From Gilvibacter sp. SZ-19 (lineage in GTDB: Bacteria; Bacteroidota; Bacteroidia; Flavobacteriales; Flavobacteriaceae), in contig NZ_CP019333.1 of assembly GCF_002163875.1 (NCBI RefSeq), positions 2,114,864 to 2,178,863 on the forward strand: 64,000 bases of DNA. The letters are read 5' to 3'. The notes below the pieces were generated by a model. That model saw only the letters and a program-made list of their open reading frames with translations, did not search any database and had not been told where the DNA came from. The position numbers and the translations under genes were made by a program. Positions 18,629 to 28,321 of this stretch are shown piece after piece; positions within the stretch are counted from its first letter, which is position 1; every line of letters starts with the position of its first letter.

Positions 18629-19729
18629 ATGAAGTATCAGTTAAGAAAACCGGCCGTCGTTCTCCTCGCAGACGGTACTGTTTTTCAAGGAAAAGCTGTC
18701 GGAGAAATAACCGGTAGCGCATTCGGAGAAGTTTGTTTCAACACCGGGATGACCGGATATCAAGAGATCTTTACAGACCCATCTTATTACGGTCAACTTA
18801 TGGTGACCACTAACGCTCATATTGGGAACTACGGAACCCACAATGACGAAGTGGAGTCAGAAGGGATCAAGATCGCCGGACTTATTTGTCGCAATTTTAG
18901 CTACAATTATTCTCGTCCTGCGGCAGATGATTCTTTGGAGAACTTTTTAGCCAAGAATAATTTGATCGCTATCTCTGATGTGGACACACGTGCTTTGGTG
19001 AGTCATATTAGAGATAATGGAGCTCAGAACGCAGTGATCACTACAGAAGTGGACCGCTTGGACGAATTGCGCAAGCAGTTGTCTGAAGTTCCAGATATGG
19101 ACGGACTGGAATTGGCTTCTAAGGTTTCAACTAAAGAGCCTTATACCGTTGGAAACCCAGATGCGAAATACCGAGTAGCGGCAGTAGATATAGGAATCAA
19201 GAAGAACATCTTGCGCAATATGGTACAAAGAGACTGTTATGTAAAGGTGTTCCCTTACAATACTTCTTTTGAGACCTTAGCAGAATTTGAGCCACACGGC
19301 TACTTTTTCTCTAACGGTCCTGGAGATCCGGAGCCTTTAAAGGACGCTATTAGCACCGCTAAGGAGATCTTAGATAGAGATCTGCCTTTGTTCGGTATTT
19401 GCTTAGGACATCAGGTGATCGCTCTGGCCAATGGAATTTCAACTTATAAAATGCACCATGGGCATCGCGGGATCAACCACCCGATCAAGAATTTGATCAC
19501 TGGAAAAGGTGAGATCACTTCGCAGAACCACGGGTTTGCCATCAATAGAGAGGAGACAGAAGCACATCCTGAAGTAGAGATCACCCACGTGCATCTTAAC
19601 GATCACACAGTGGCAGGTATCCGTGTTAAGGATAAGAAATGTTTCTCGGTACAGTATCACCCAGAGGCAAGTCCAGGGCCACACGATGCCTCTTATCTGT
19701 TCGATCAGTTCGTAGAAAGCATGGCCTAG
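18629..19729 (+). CDS. carA: Carbamoyl phosphate synthase small subunit
   Basis: This glutaminase subunit releases ammonia from glutamine for carbamoyl phosphate synthesis, feeding arginine and pyrimidine pathways. The product is 366 residues. The N-terminal domain includes GSAFGEVCFNTGMTGYQEIF. The class I amidotransferase domain has the nucleophile in GICLGHQ, and the His-Glu pair in SVQYHPEASPGP. carB is not in the window. The gene stands alone between two terminators. Confidence 0.97.
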   Translation: MKYQLRKPAVVLLADGTVFQGKAVGEITGSAFGEVCFNTGMTGYQEIFTDPSYYGQLMVTTNAHIGNYGTHNDEVESEGIKIAGLICRNFSYNYSRPAADDSLENFLAKNNLIAISDVDTRALVSHIRDNGAQNAVITTEVDRLDELRKQLSEVPDMDGLELASKVSTKEPYTVGNPDAKYRVAAVDIGIKKNILRNMVQRDCYVKVFPYNTSFETLAEFEPHGYFFSNGPGDPEPLKDAISTAKEILDRDLPLFGICLGHQVIALANGISTYKMHHGHRGINHPIKNLITGKGEITSQNHGFAINREETEAHPEVEITHVHLNDHTVAGIRVKDKKCFSVQYHPEASPGPHDASYLFDQFVESMA

Positions 19730-19771
19730 AGGTCATTTGCAGCAGCTGTCGTTCGCAAACGTTTTCGTAGA

Positions 19772-19796
19772 AAAGCCCTTGTTTCAAGGGCTTTCT
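19772..19796 (+). terminator. Intrinsic terminator after carA
   Basis: AAAGCCCTTG (19772-19781) pairs perfectly with CAAGGGCTTT (19785-19794) around a TTT loop. The T-run is short. Confidence 0.75.
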
Positions 19797-19864
19797 TAAG
19801 TTTAAATTAAAGTGAGAATGCAAGGACTTTTGTATCTTCACGCTTCAAACCAAACCAAAAATAG

Positions 19865-21151
<1,287 letters not shown>

Positions 21152-21170
21152 ATTTTAGCTACTTATATAG

Positions 21171-21197
21171 AAAACCGCCCTTGTGGCGGTTTTTTTG
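21171..21197 (+). terminator. Intrinsic terminator after eno
   Basis: AAAACCGCC pairs with GGCGGTTTT across a five-base loop and continues into a T-run. It lies 20 nt after the eno stop. Confidence 0.9.
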
Positions 21198-21276
21198 TTT
21201 GGTATCGATCCGTTAATAAAAGCTTAAATCAGCATAGTGAGATTGTCAAATGTTAAAATTATCGGGCGATATTTTG

Positions 21277-21284
21277 TAAATTTG
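21277..21284 (+). promoter_or_regulatory. Probable -7 box of gltA promoter
   Basis: TAAATTTG matches TAnnTTTG exactly and lies 34 nt before the gltA ATG. A TTA (21253-21255), rather than TTG, sits 21 nt upstream. Confidence 0.55.
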
Positions 21285-21318
21285 CTAGAACACGAAAAAA
21301 TCAACATTTATTAGCCCT

Positions 21319-22605
21319 ATGACAAAAATTGCTACGCTAGAAATTGATGGTCAGAAGTATGAATTTCCTCTTGTTGAGGGAACTGAAAATGAGCTCGCAA
21401 TAGATATTAAAAGCCTTCGCGCAGCGACAGGCGGAGTTGTAACCATTGACCCAGGATACAAGAACACCGGCTCTTGTATGAGTGCCATTACTTATTTGGA
21501 CGGTGAGAACGGAATTTTGCGCTATCGCGGTTACTCTATCGAGGAGCTTGCAGAAAAGGCAGATTTCCTAGAGGTGGCTTATTTGTTGATCTTCGGAGAA
21601 TTGCCAGACAAGGAAACCCTAGACAAATTCCACGCAGACATCAAGCATCACTCACATGTGGACGAAGATGTGAAGAAGATCTTGGACGGTTTTCCTAAGT
21701 CGGCACATCCAATGGGCGTATTGTCTTCTTTAACCAACGCTTTGATAGCTTTTAATCCATCGTCTGTAGATGTGGATTCAGAAGAGGCAATGTATTTGGC
21801 AATTGTACGCATTTTAGGAAAGTTCCCTGTGCTTACTGCCTGGGCCTACCGCAAGCGTAGCGGCCTAGCCTTAGACTACGGTGACGACTCCTTGGGCTAT
21901 GTAGAGAACTTCATTAAGATGATGTTCAAAAAGCCAAGTGGAGAATACATCCAGAACAAGGTGGTTGTTGATGCCTTAGACAAGCTACTTATTTTACACG
22001 CAGACCACGAGCAGAACTGTTCTACCAGTACCGTACGTATGGTAGGTTCTGCCCATGCCGGTTTGTTTGCCAGCCTTTCTGCCGGTATCAATGCCCTATG
22101 GGGACCACTTCACGGAGGTGCTAACCAAGCTGTAATTGAAATGCTAGAAGCCATCCGAGAAGACGGTGGTGATACTAAAAAATATATGGCCAAGGCCAAG
22201 GATAAGAACGATCCTTTCCGCTTGATGGGATTCGGACACCGTGTGTATAAGAACTTTGATCCACGTGCTAGAATCATCAAAAAAGCTGCAGACGAAGTTC
22301 TTGGAGATCTTGGTGTACAAGATCCTGTACTCGACATTGCCAAAGGTTTGGAAAGAGAGGCCTTGGAAGATCAGTACTTTGTAGATCGCAAATTGTATCC
22401 TAACGTAGATTTCTACTCCGGGATCATTTACCGCGCCCTTGGAATTCCTACGGATATGTTTACTCCGATGTTCGCCTTAGGACGTCTACCAGGATGGATC
22501 GCCCAATGGCGTGAAATGCGCTTGCGCAAAGAGCCTATCGGAAGGCCACGTCAGATCTATATCGGAGAGAACCACCGCGAGTTCAAGCCAATTTATCAAC
22601 GATAA
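21319..22605 (+). CDS. gltA: Citrate synthase
   Basis: This enzyme condenses acetyl-CoA and oxaloacetate, the entry step of the TCA cycle. The product is 428 residues, typical of the type II (hexameric) bacterial group. Catalytic histidines lie in LHADHEQNCSTSTVRMVGSA and in LWGPLHGGANQAV, and the conserved MGFGHRVYKNFDPRA follows. It has its own promoter-like box. Its terminator overlaps the translation start region of the next gene, so some read-through is expected. Confidence 0.98.
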   Translation: MTKIATLEIDGQKYEFPLVEGTENELAIDIKSLRAATGGVVTIDPGYKNTGSCMSAITYLDGENGILRYRGYSIEELAEKADFLEVAYLLIFGELPDKETLDKFHADIKHHSHVDEDVKKILDGFPKSAHPMGVLSSLTNALIAFNPSSVDVDSEEAMYLAIVRILGKFPVLTAWAYRKRSGLALDYGDDSLGYVENFIKMMFKKPSGEYIQNKVVVDALDKLLILHADHEQNCSTSTVRMVGSAHAGLFASLSAGINALWGPLHGGANQAVIEMLEAIREDGGDTKKYMAKAKDKNDPFRLMGFGHRVYKNFDPRARIIKKAADEVLGDLGVQDPVLDIAKGLEREALEDQYFVDRKLYPNVDFYSGIIYRALGIPTDMFTPMFALGRLPGWIAQWREMRLRKEPIGRPRQIYIGENHREFKPIYQR

Positions 22606-22610
22606 TCAAT

Positions 22611-22644
22611 AAAGCTTCATGAGAAATCATGGAGCTTTCTTTTT
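22611..22644 (+). terminator. Terminator after gltA that contains the next gene's ribosome-binding region
   Basis: AAAGCTTCATGA (22611-22622) pairs with TCATGGAGCTTT (22627-22638) with one G-U and a GAAA loop. A T-run continues to 22643. The ATG of the next gene is at 22645, so its only purine-rich site, GGAG (22631-22634), is inside the 3' arm. Confidence 0.85.
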
Positions 22645-23556
22645 ATGCAACTAAACATCACTAACGAAACTGCTCGCCTGAGAGCTGTAGTATTGGGTCG
22701 TGCAGACAGCAACGGACCAACTCCAGAGCCAGAAGATTGTTACGATCCTAAAAGTTTGGCACATGTTCTGGCCGGAACCTATCCGCTAGAAAAAGATATG
22801 ATTCCAGAAATGGAAGCTGTGGCTGCCGTGCTTGAAAAATACGACGTGACAGTTTATCGTCCGAAGCTAATTGAGAACTGCAACCAGATCTTTTCAAGAG
22901 ATATCGCTTTTGTGATAGACGATAAAATGGTCAAGGCCAATATACTGCCTGACAGAGCAGAGGAGTTCGAGGCTATTAGACACGTATGGGAAACCCTCCC
23001 GAAGGAAAAGCGAATCAAGTTTCCCGAAGAGTGTCATATAGAAGGCGGTGATGTGATGCCTTGGGGCGACTATATCTTTGTAGGGACGTACCACGGGCAA
23101 GATTACGGAACCTATATCACGGCCCGTACCAACATGAAAGCTGTCAAGGCCTTGCAGGCAGAGTTCCCGAATAAGATCGTTAAATCCTTTGACCTTCGTA
23201 AATCCAACACGGTTGCAAGAGACAATGCCCTGCATTTGGATTGCTGTTTTCAACCCATCGGTCACGATAAATGCATCATCCATAAAGACGGATTTTTAGA
23301 CGAACAGGAATACCTGTGGTTGGTCAATCACTTCGGAGCGGACAATTGCTTCCATATCGACAAGGATGAGATGTATAATATGTATTCCAATGTATTTAGT
23401 ATAGCTCCGGATGTGGTAATATCAGAGCGAAACTTTACGAGACTAAACACTTGGATGCGCGGGCAAGGGATAACCGTAGAGGAAGTCCCCTATGCCGAGA
23501 TCGCTAAACAGGAAGGACTTTTACGCTGTAGCACCTTACCGCTAATTAGAGATTAA
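22645..23556 (+). CDS. Amidinotransferase-superfamily hydrolase (DDAH / arginine-deiminase-like)
   Basis: The protein belongs to the guanidine-modifying superfamily that attacks arginine-like substrates through a cysteine. The product is 303 residues. Motifs seen are HIEGGDVMPWGD (about residue 130), the histidine in ALHLDCCFQPIGHD, and the C-terminal nucleophile in LLRCSTLPLIRD. Whether the substrate is arginine or a methylated arginine cannot be told from sequence. The neighbouring ctlX suggests a short arginine or citrulline breakdown route. No promoter is seen; expression probably depends on gltA read-through. Confidence 0.8.
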   Translation: MQLNITNETARLRAVVLGRADSNGPTPEPEDCYDPKSLAHVLAGTYPLEKDMIPEMEAVAAVLEKYDVTVYRPKLIENCNQIFSRDIAFVIDDKMVKANILPDRAEEFEAIRHVWETLPKEKRIKFPEECHIEGGDVMPWGDYIFVGTYHGQDYGTYITARTNMKAVKALQAEFPNKIVKSFDLRKSNTVARDNALHLDCCFQPIGHDKCIIHKDGFLDEQEYLWLVNHFGADNCFHIDKDEMYNMYSNVFSIAPDVVISERNFTRLNTWMRGQGITVEEVPYAEIAKQEGLLRCSTLPLIRD

Positions 23557-23563
23557 AGACCCC

Positions 23564-23593
23564 TTGTAGTACCATAACAGTTCACTACTTTTG
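23564..23593 (+). promoter_or_regulatory. Consensus flavobacterial promoter of ctlX
   Basis: TTG (23564-23566), a 19-nt spacer, then TACTTTTG (23586-23593). Both elements match the TTG-N17-23-TAnnTTTG pattern. The ATG is 17 nt downstream, so the 5' UTR is short. Confidence 0.75.
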
Positions 23594-23610
23594 CCTATAT
23601 TTTCAAACCG

Positions 23611-24540
23611 ATGAAGCAAATTACCGACAGCTTGTTAATGATACGTCCAGTCGCTTTTCGCATGAACGAACAGACGGCCGTAAACAATTATTTTCAGGAA
23701 GATCTCGCAGAAAAGAACGCCAATATCAACACGCTTGCTCAGGCGGAGTTCGATGATTTTGTCGCTAAACTGCGCGAGGTAGGAGTGAACGTTATTGTTG
23801 AGCACGACGATATTCTGGCAGACACTCCGGATTCTATCTTCCCTAATAATTGGGTAAGTTTTCACGCTGATGGTACCGTGGCGCTCTATCCTATGTTTGC
23901 AGAGAACAGACGTAAGGAGCGCCGTATGGAGGTCTTTAGACGTTTGGAAAGTGAGGGCTTTATCATTGAGCAATTCATGGATTACAGTGAGGCAGAGCAA
24001 GAAGATGTCTTTTTAGAGGGCACCGGAAGTCTCATTCTAGATCGAGTGAACAAAAAGGCCTATTGTGCCTTATCTCCGCGCGCCGATGAAAGCTTATTTA
24101 TAGAGTTCTGCGAAGATTTCGAATACGATCCGGTGGTCTTTACCGCCTACCAGACAGTAGAAGATAAACGACTGCCCATTTATCACACTAACGTGATGAT
24201 GTGTGTGGCAGACGAATTTTGTGTGATCTGCTTGGATTCCATAGATGACAAGAAAGAACGCAAAAATGTAGTGAATCACTTAAAACAAACTGGTAAAGAG
24301 ATCATAAATATTACCGAGCAGCAACTCCAGCACTTTGCAGGAAATATGCTGCAAGTGCAAGGTAGTGAGCACAAATATTTAGTAATGAGTGCTGCTGCAG
24401 AGCGATCTTTAAATCAGGAGCAGCGTGATCAGATCGAAAAGCACTGTCCTATTTTAAGCAGTGAGTTGCACACTATTGAAACTTGTGGAGGAGGCAGCGC
24501 ACGCTGCATGATGGCAGAGGTTTTCTTGCCACGCGCCTAA
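23611..24540 (+). CDS. ctlX: Citrulline hydrolase-type protein CtlX (arginine deiminase-related)
   Basis: The CtlX family is linked to hydrolysis of citrulline to ornithine. The product is 309 residues. Visible signatures are DSIFPNNWVSFH (about residues 72-83), FLEGTGSLILDR, the central YHTNVMMCVAD, and the catalytic cysteine in ETCGGGSARCMMAEVF near the C-terminus. It has its own consensus promoter. It ends with a 3-bp overlap against the convergent SDR gene. Confidence 0.85.
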   Translation: MKQITDSLLMIRPVAFRMNEQTAVNNYFQEDLAEKNANINTLAQAEFDDFVAKLREVGVNVIVEHDDILADTPDSIFPNNWVSFHADGTVALYPMFAENRRKERRMEVFRRLESEGFIIEQFMDYSEAEQEDVFLEGTGSLILDRVNKKAYCALSPRADESLFIEFCEDFEYDPVVFTAYQTVEDKRLPIYHTNVMMCVADEFCVICLDSIDDKKERKNVVNHLKQTGKEIINITEQQLQHFAGNMLQVQGSEHKYLVMSAAAERSLNQEQRDQIEKHCPILSSELHTIETCGGGSARCMMAEVFLPRA

Positions 24541-25967
24541 TACCTTTTGGTCGCAATATTTCGAATCATTCCACTAAAAATAAAATAGTGAAAGGGCAGC
24601 ATGGCGTACCAATACAGCCGCCCAATAAGGCCGCGTGGTCTAAAGGTAGCCGTTTGATGGAGTGTGTTGTCATCGTCTATCTCAAATTCCAACCAAGCTT
24701 CTCCGGGAACGCGCATTTCTGCGAATAGCAGTAGTCTTTTAGCCTCTTTGTCGGCTAGAATGACCCGCCAAAAATCTAAGGCATCTCCTTCAAAGATCTT
24801 ATCTGGATGGGTTCGTCCTCGCCTCAGGCCAACACCCCCAACTAGTTTGTCCACATAGCCACGGAGTTTCCAGAGGGAGTTTCCGTAGTACCAACCTCTT
24901 GCGCCACCAATGGACCAAATGTTCTTGAGCACTGCCTGTGGATCTTCGACCTTTATCTGTTGATGGTCCTTCACGCAGCCGTAGCTGGGCACTTTTACAT
25001 ATTCCTTAAGATCTTTGGTGAATCTGCCGGCTACCAAGGAATCCTTCCAACTCGAAATGACTTGGTTCTGTTCTATTTTCTCAAAAGCCAAGGCTATTGC
25101 CTCTTGGTAGGGAATGGGTTCTATCTGCAGTAATTCCTGAAGCCTACGATCTTTAGTGATAACCTCTACACGCATGCTATCTACTAAATTCAGCGCTAGG
25201 GTATAAGAAGTAGAGGTGACAAAATATAACCAGTAAGACGACAATTTCGGAGTCATTACCGGTACGTCCAAGATCAATAGACGCAGTTTTCGAACCTTGG
25301 CGTAGGTCCGCATCATCTGTTTATAGGTCAAGATATCGGGGCCGCCTATATCAAAGACCTCATTGTAGGTTTTCTCATGACCCAGCACGCCAATCAAGTA
25401 TTGGATCACATTGCGAATGGCAATGGGTTGACAGCGCGTTTTAACCCACTTTGGAGTGATCATTATGGGTAGTTTCTCACAGAGGTCGCGAATGATCTCA
25501 AAAGAAGCCGAGCCCGAACCCACTATGATCGCGGCGCGCAATACGGTTAAGGCCGCCGGACCGGCTGCCAATATATCTTCTACATTTTTTCTAGAGGACA
25601 AATGCTTAGACAGCTCATTCTCATTGACAATGCCACCCAAATAGATCACTTGTTTGCACTGGGTCTCTGCGAGCATTTGGTTAAAGTTTTTCGCAGATCG
25701 CGCTTCCTTTTCATCGAAATCAGAGGTAGAAGCGCTCATGGAGTGGATCAGGTAATAGGCAGCGTCAAGGTCTTTAGGTAATAGTCCTGCTTTAGGGTCT
25801 TCTAAAAAATCGACAGTGATCACCTGGATCTTAGCCCGAAGTCCTTCACTAATGGAGAGTCGGGCAGGGTTTCGCACGGCGCAAAACACTTCGTGTCCTT
25901 GCTTCACAAGCAGGGGCAAAAGTCTCATGCCTATATATCCGTTGGCGCCGGTAAGTAGAATTTTCAC
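24537..25967 (-). CDS. SDR-family NAD(P)-binding protein with C-terminal DUF2867
   Basis: The product is 476 residues. The N-terminus MKILLTGANGYIGMRLLPLL is a Rossmann GxxGxxG dinucleotide-binding motif of the atypical SDR (NmrA/YbjT-like) group, covering about the first 290 residues. The C-terminal 170 residues, from roughly GCVKDHQQIKVEDPQAV to the end, resemble DUF2867. The catalytic YxxxK of classical SDRs is not evident, so reductase activity is uncertain. The stop codon shares bases with the convergent ctlX stop (CTAA). Confidence 0.8.
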   Translation of the reverse strand: MKILLTGANGYIGMRLLPLLVKQGHEVFCAVRNPARLSISEGLRAKIQVITVDFLEDPKAGLLPKDLDAAYYLIHSMSASTSDFDEKEARSAKNFNQMLAETQCKQVIYLGGIVNENELSKHLSSRKNVEDILAAGPAALTVLRAAIIVGSGSASFEIIRDLCEKLPIMITPKWVKTRCQPIAIRNVIQYLIGVLGHEKTYNEVFDIGGPDILTYKQMMRTYAKVRKLRLLILDVPVMTPKLSSYWLYFVTSTSYTLALNLVDSMRVEVITKDRRLQELLQIEPIPYQEAIALAFEKIEQNQVISSWKDSLVAGRFTKDLKEYVKVPSYGCVKDHQQIKVEDPQAVLKNIWSIGGARGWYYGNSLWKLRGYVDKLVGGVGLRRGRTHPDKIFEGDALDFWRVILADKEAKRLLLFAEMRVPGEAWLEFEIDDDNTLHQTATFRPRGLIGRLYWYAMLPFHYFIFSGMIRNIATKRY

Positions 25968-26030
25968 CCTTAAGAGATTAAATTATTAATGTGGTAAAGG
26001 GTTTAGTTGCTGATGTAATAAGTTACGAAA

Positions 26031-26462
26031 TTAAAATGGGCCGGCAACGCTAGCGTCGTAATCGGCTTTGGCATCCATGAGTTTTTTCATGAATTTATGA
26101 ATGCTCTTGTCTTTGGTTCTGGCGCTTATAGCTACCCGGTAGGCGTCCATGTGAACACTGTAAGTGTCTGCTTCTCCTTTAAATAGCACCAATTTGTAGT
26201 AGGGGATAATAAGCCCGTACGATTCCAGCAAGGATCTGAATCCTACAATGATCCCCTTAGGGCGCATTTCGATATTGCAGATATTTCTGTTGTTATCTAG
26301 CTTGAGCAAATTGTCTATTTGGATACTCGCCGCCGCAATGGGCATATGGGGTGATCCTATACCGCGAAGTTTTATCCGCTCGCGTAAACTAAAGGGTTTT
26401 CCCAAGAGCTCATCGACCTTATTTCGGGTCTCTTTGTTGTTGTAAGAAAGGTTCAAAATCAT
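26031..26462 (-). CDS. Conserved small protein of unknown function
   Basis: I do not recognise the family. The 143-residue product has no signal peptide or membrane segment and seems cytoplasmic. It contains PHMPIAAASIQIDNLLKLDN and a later segment SYGLIIPYYKLVLFKGEADT, with a basic C-terminal part. A TATCTTTG box lies 22 nt upstream on the - strand, which supports this ATG. It is divergent from argS and separated from the SDR gene by 63 nt. Confidence 0.7.
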   Translation of the reverse strand: MILNLSYNNKETRNKVDELLGKPFSLRERIKLRGIGSPHMPIAAASIQIDNLLKLDNNRNICNIEMRPKGIIVGFRSLLESYGLIIPYYKLVLFKGEADTYSVHMDAYRVAISARTKDKSIHKFMKKLMDAKADYDASVAGPF

Positions 26463-26483
26463 AGCAAATTCCTGTCCTTTTTA

Positions 26484-26491
26484 CAAAGATA
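26484..26491 (-). promoter_or_regulatory. -7 box for the 143-residue gene
   Basis: On the - strand the sequence reads TATCTTTG, an exact TAnnTTTG match, 22 nt from the ATG. No TTG lies at the -33 distance. It faces away from an identical box for argS 28 bp away. Confidence 0.55.
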
Positions 26492-26518
26492 CCGCCATTT
26501 CAAGTGGAATAAAAATTT

Positions 26519-26526
26519 TATCTTTG
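26519..26526 (+). promoter_or_regulatory. -7 box of argS promoter
   Basis: TATCTTTG on the + strand is an exact TAnnTTTG match, 23 nt before the argS ATG. No clear TTG is present at -33. Confidence 0.55.
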
Positions 26527-26548
26527 GGGGCTTAAAATTATAGGTTCT

Positions 26549-28321
26549 ATGGACTTGCAAACCCTGTTGACTGAGCATATTAAAGAAGCAATTAAGAGTC
26601 TTTACGAGGCCGATCTGGCCGAGGTAGAGTTCCAGGCTACTCGCAAAGAGTTCGAGGGAGATATCACTGTAGTGGTGTTCCCTATGTTGCGTGTGGTTAA
26701 AGGTAATCCGGTGGCAATAGGCGAGGCCTTAGGAGCTTATTTGGTCGCTGAGGTTGAAGCGATCACTGCCTACAATGTAATTAAGGGTTTCTTGAACCTC
26801 TCCTTGAGCGACGCCTATTTTTACAACAGCTTTACCAACATTTTGGCGGACGCCAATTACGGGCACAAGCCACAAGGAGAAGATGCAGTCATTGTGGAAT
26901 ATTCTTCCCCAAATACCAATAAGCCCTTACACTTGGGGCATATCAGAAATATTTTACTAGGCTATTCGGTTGCAGAGATATTAAAGGCAGCTGGGAACAA
27001 AGTATACAAGACACAGATCATCAACGACAGAGGGATCCATATATGCAAGAGTATGTTGGCCTGGCAACGATTTGGAAACGGAGAGACCCCAGCATCAAGT
27101 GGCCTTAAAGGCGATCATTTGGTAGGAAAGTACTATGTGAAATTCGATCAAGAGTACAAGGCAGAGCAAAAACAGCTCATGGCAGCGGGTAAATCAGAAT
27201 CCGAAGCAAAAGAACAGGCGCCCATACTTCTAGCAGCGCAAGAAATGCTTAGAAAATGGGAAGCTGGTGATGCGGCTGTTGTGGAACTTTGGGAAATGAT
27301 GAATTCTTGGGTTTACCAAGGATTTGATGCCACTTACGACGCCTTAGGGGTGGATTTTGACACCCTCTATTACGAAAGTAACACCTATTTACTAGGCAAG
27401 GAAAATATAGAAGAAGGATTATCCAAAGGAGTATTCTTTAGAAAAGACGACGGATCGGTTTGGTGCGATCTCACCGACGAAGGCCTGGATGAGAAACTGG
27501 TACTTAGAAGCGATGGTACAGCGGTCTATATGACACAAGATATCGGAACCGCTATTCAACGTATTAAGGACATGCCAGATGCCAACGGCATGATCTACAC
27601 CGTAGGAAACGAACAAGATTACCACTTCAAGGTATTATTCTTGATCTTGAAGAAGTTGGGTTATTCATGGGCAGAGAACCTGCACCATTTGAGTTACGGT
27701 ATGGTGGATTTGCCTAGCGGGAAGATGAAAAGTAGAGAAGGTACTGTTGTAGATGCTGACGACCTTATCTCGGAAATGGCAAGCACTGCCGAGAGTATTG
27801 CCTCAGAACTCGGGAAGTTGGATGGTTATACAGAAGCCCAGAAAAAAGCACTCTATCAAGACATAGGCCTTGGTGCTCTGAAGTATTACATTCTCAAAGT
27901 AGATCCTAAGAAACGCATACTGTTCGATCCGGAGGCCTCAGTAGATTTTCAAGGTAATACAGGTCCATTTATTCAATATACTTATGCGCGAATTCAAGCG
28001 ATCTTGCGCAAGGCTGAAACTATGGAATTGGAGCCTGCCACTGCCGTTGACCTCACTGAAAAGGAACGCGCTGTGATCAAAGAACTAGAGAATTACCCAA
28101 CAGCGGTTAGCTTGGCTGCGGAGCAACACAGTCCAGCCTTGGTAGCCAATTATGTCTATGACCTGGTAAAGGCTTACAATTCCTTTTTCCAGAACGTGCC
28201 GATCTTTGCTGCAGACACTGCGTCACAGCTCACTTTTAGAGTACAACTGTCAGAGGCTGCAGGCAGAACTATCAAAAGTGCTTTAGCCCTTCTCGGTATT
28301 GTTGCGCCAGAGCGCATGTAA
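26549..28321 (+). CDS. argS: Arginyl-tRNA synthetase
   Basis: Class I synthetase charging tRNA-Arg. The product is 590 residues. The HIGH-type motif is SSPNTNKPLHLGHIRNILLG (about residues 121-140), and the KMSKS counterpart is MKSREGT. The C-terminal DALR anticodon-binding domain includes YVYDLVKAYNSFFQNVPI. Its stop directly abuts the convergent stop of the TonB receptor gene at 28322, with no room for a separate terminator. Confidence 0.98.
   Translation: MDLQTLLTEHIKEAIKSLYEADLAEVEFQATRKEFEGDITVVVFPMLRVVKGNPVAIGEALGAYLVAEVEAITAYNVIKGFLNLSLSDAYFYNSFTNILADANYGHKPQGEDAVIVEYSSPNTNKPLHLGHIRNILLGYSVAEILKAAGNKVYKTQIINDRGIHICKSMLAWQRFGNGETPASSGLKGDHLVGKYYVKFDQEYKAEQKQLMAAGKSESEAKEQAPILLAAQEMLRKWEAGDAAVVELWEMMNSWVYQGFDATYDALGVDFDTLYYESNTYLLGKENIEEGLSKGVFFRKDDGSVWCDLTDEGLDEKLVLRSDGTAVYMTQDIGTAIQRIKDMPDANGMIYTVGNEQDYHFKVLFLILKKLGYSWAENLHHLSYGMVDLPSGKMKSREGTVVDADDLISEMASTAESIASELGKLDGYTEAQKKALYQDIGLGALKYYILKVDPKKRILFDPEASVDFQGNTGPFIQYTYARIQAILRKAETMELEPATAVDLTEKERAVIKELENYPTAVSLAAEQHSPALVANYVYDLVKAYNSFFQNVPIFAADTASQLTFRVQLSEAAGRTIKSALALLGIVAPERM

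Noticed and set aside
19833-19840. TATCTTCA as eno promoter
   Set aside because: Two mismatches to TAnnTTTG and no TTG upstream; mentioned only as weak.
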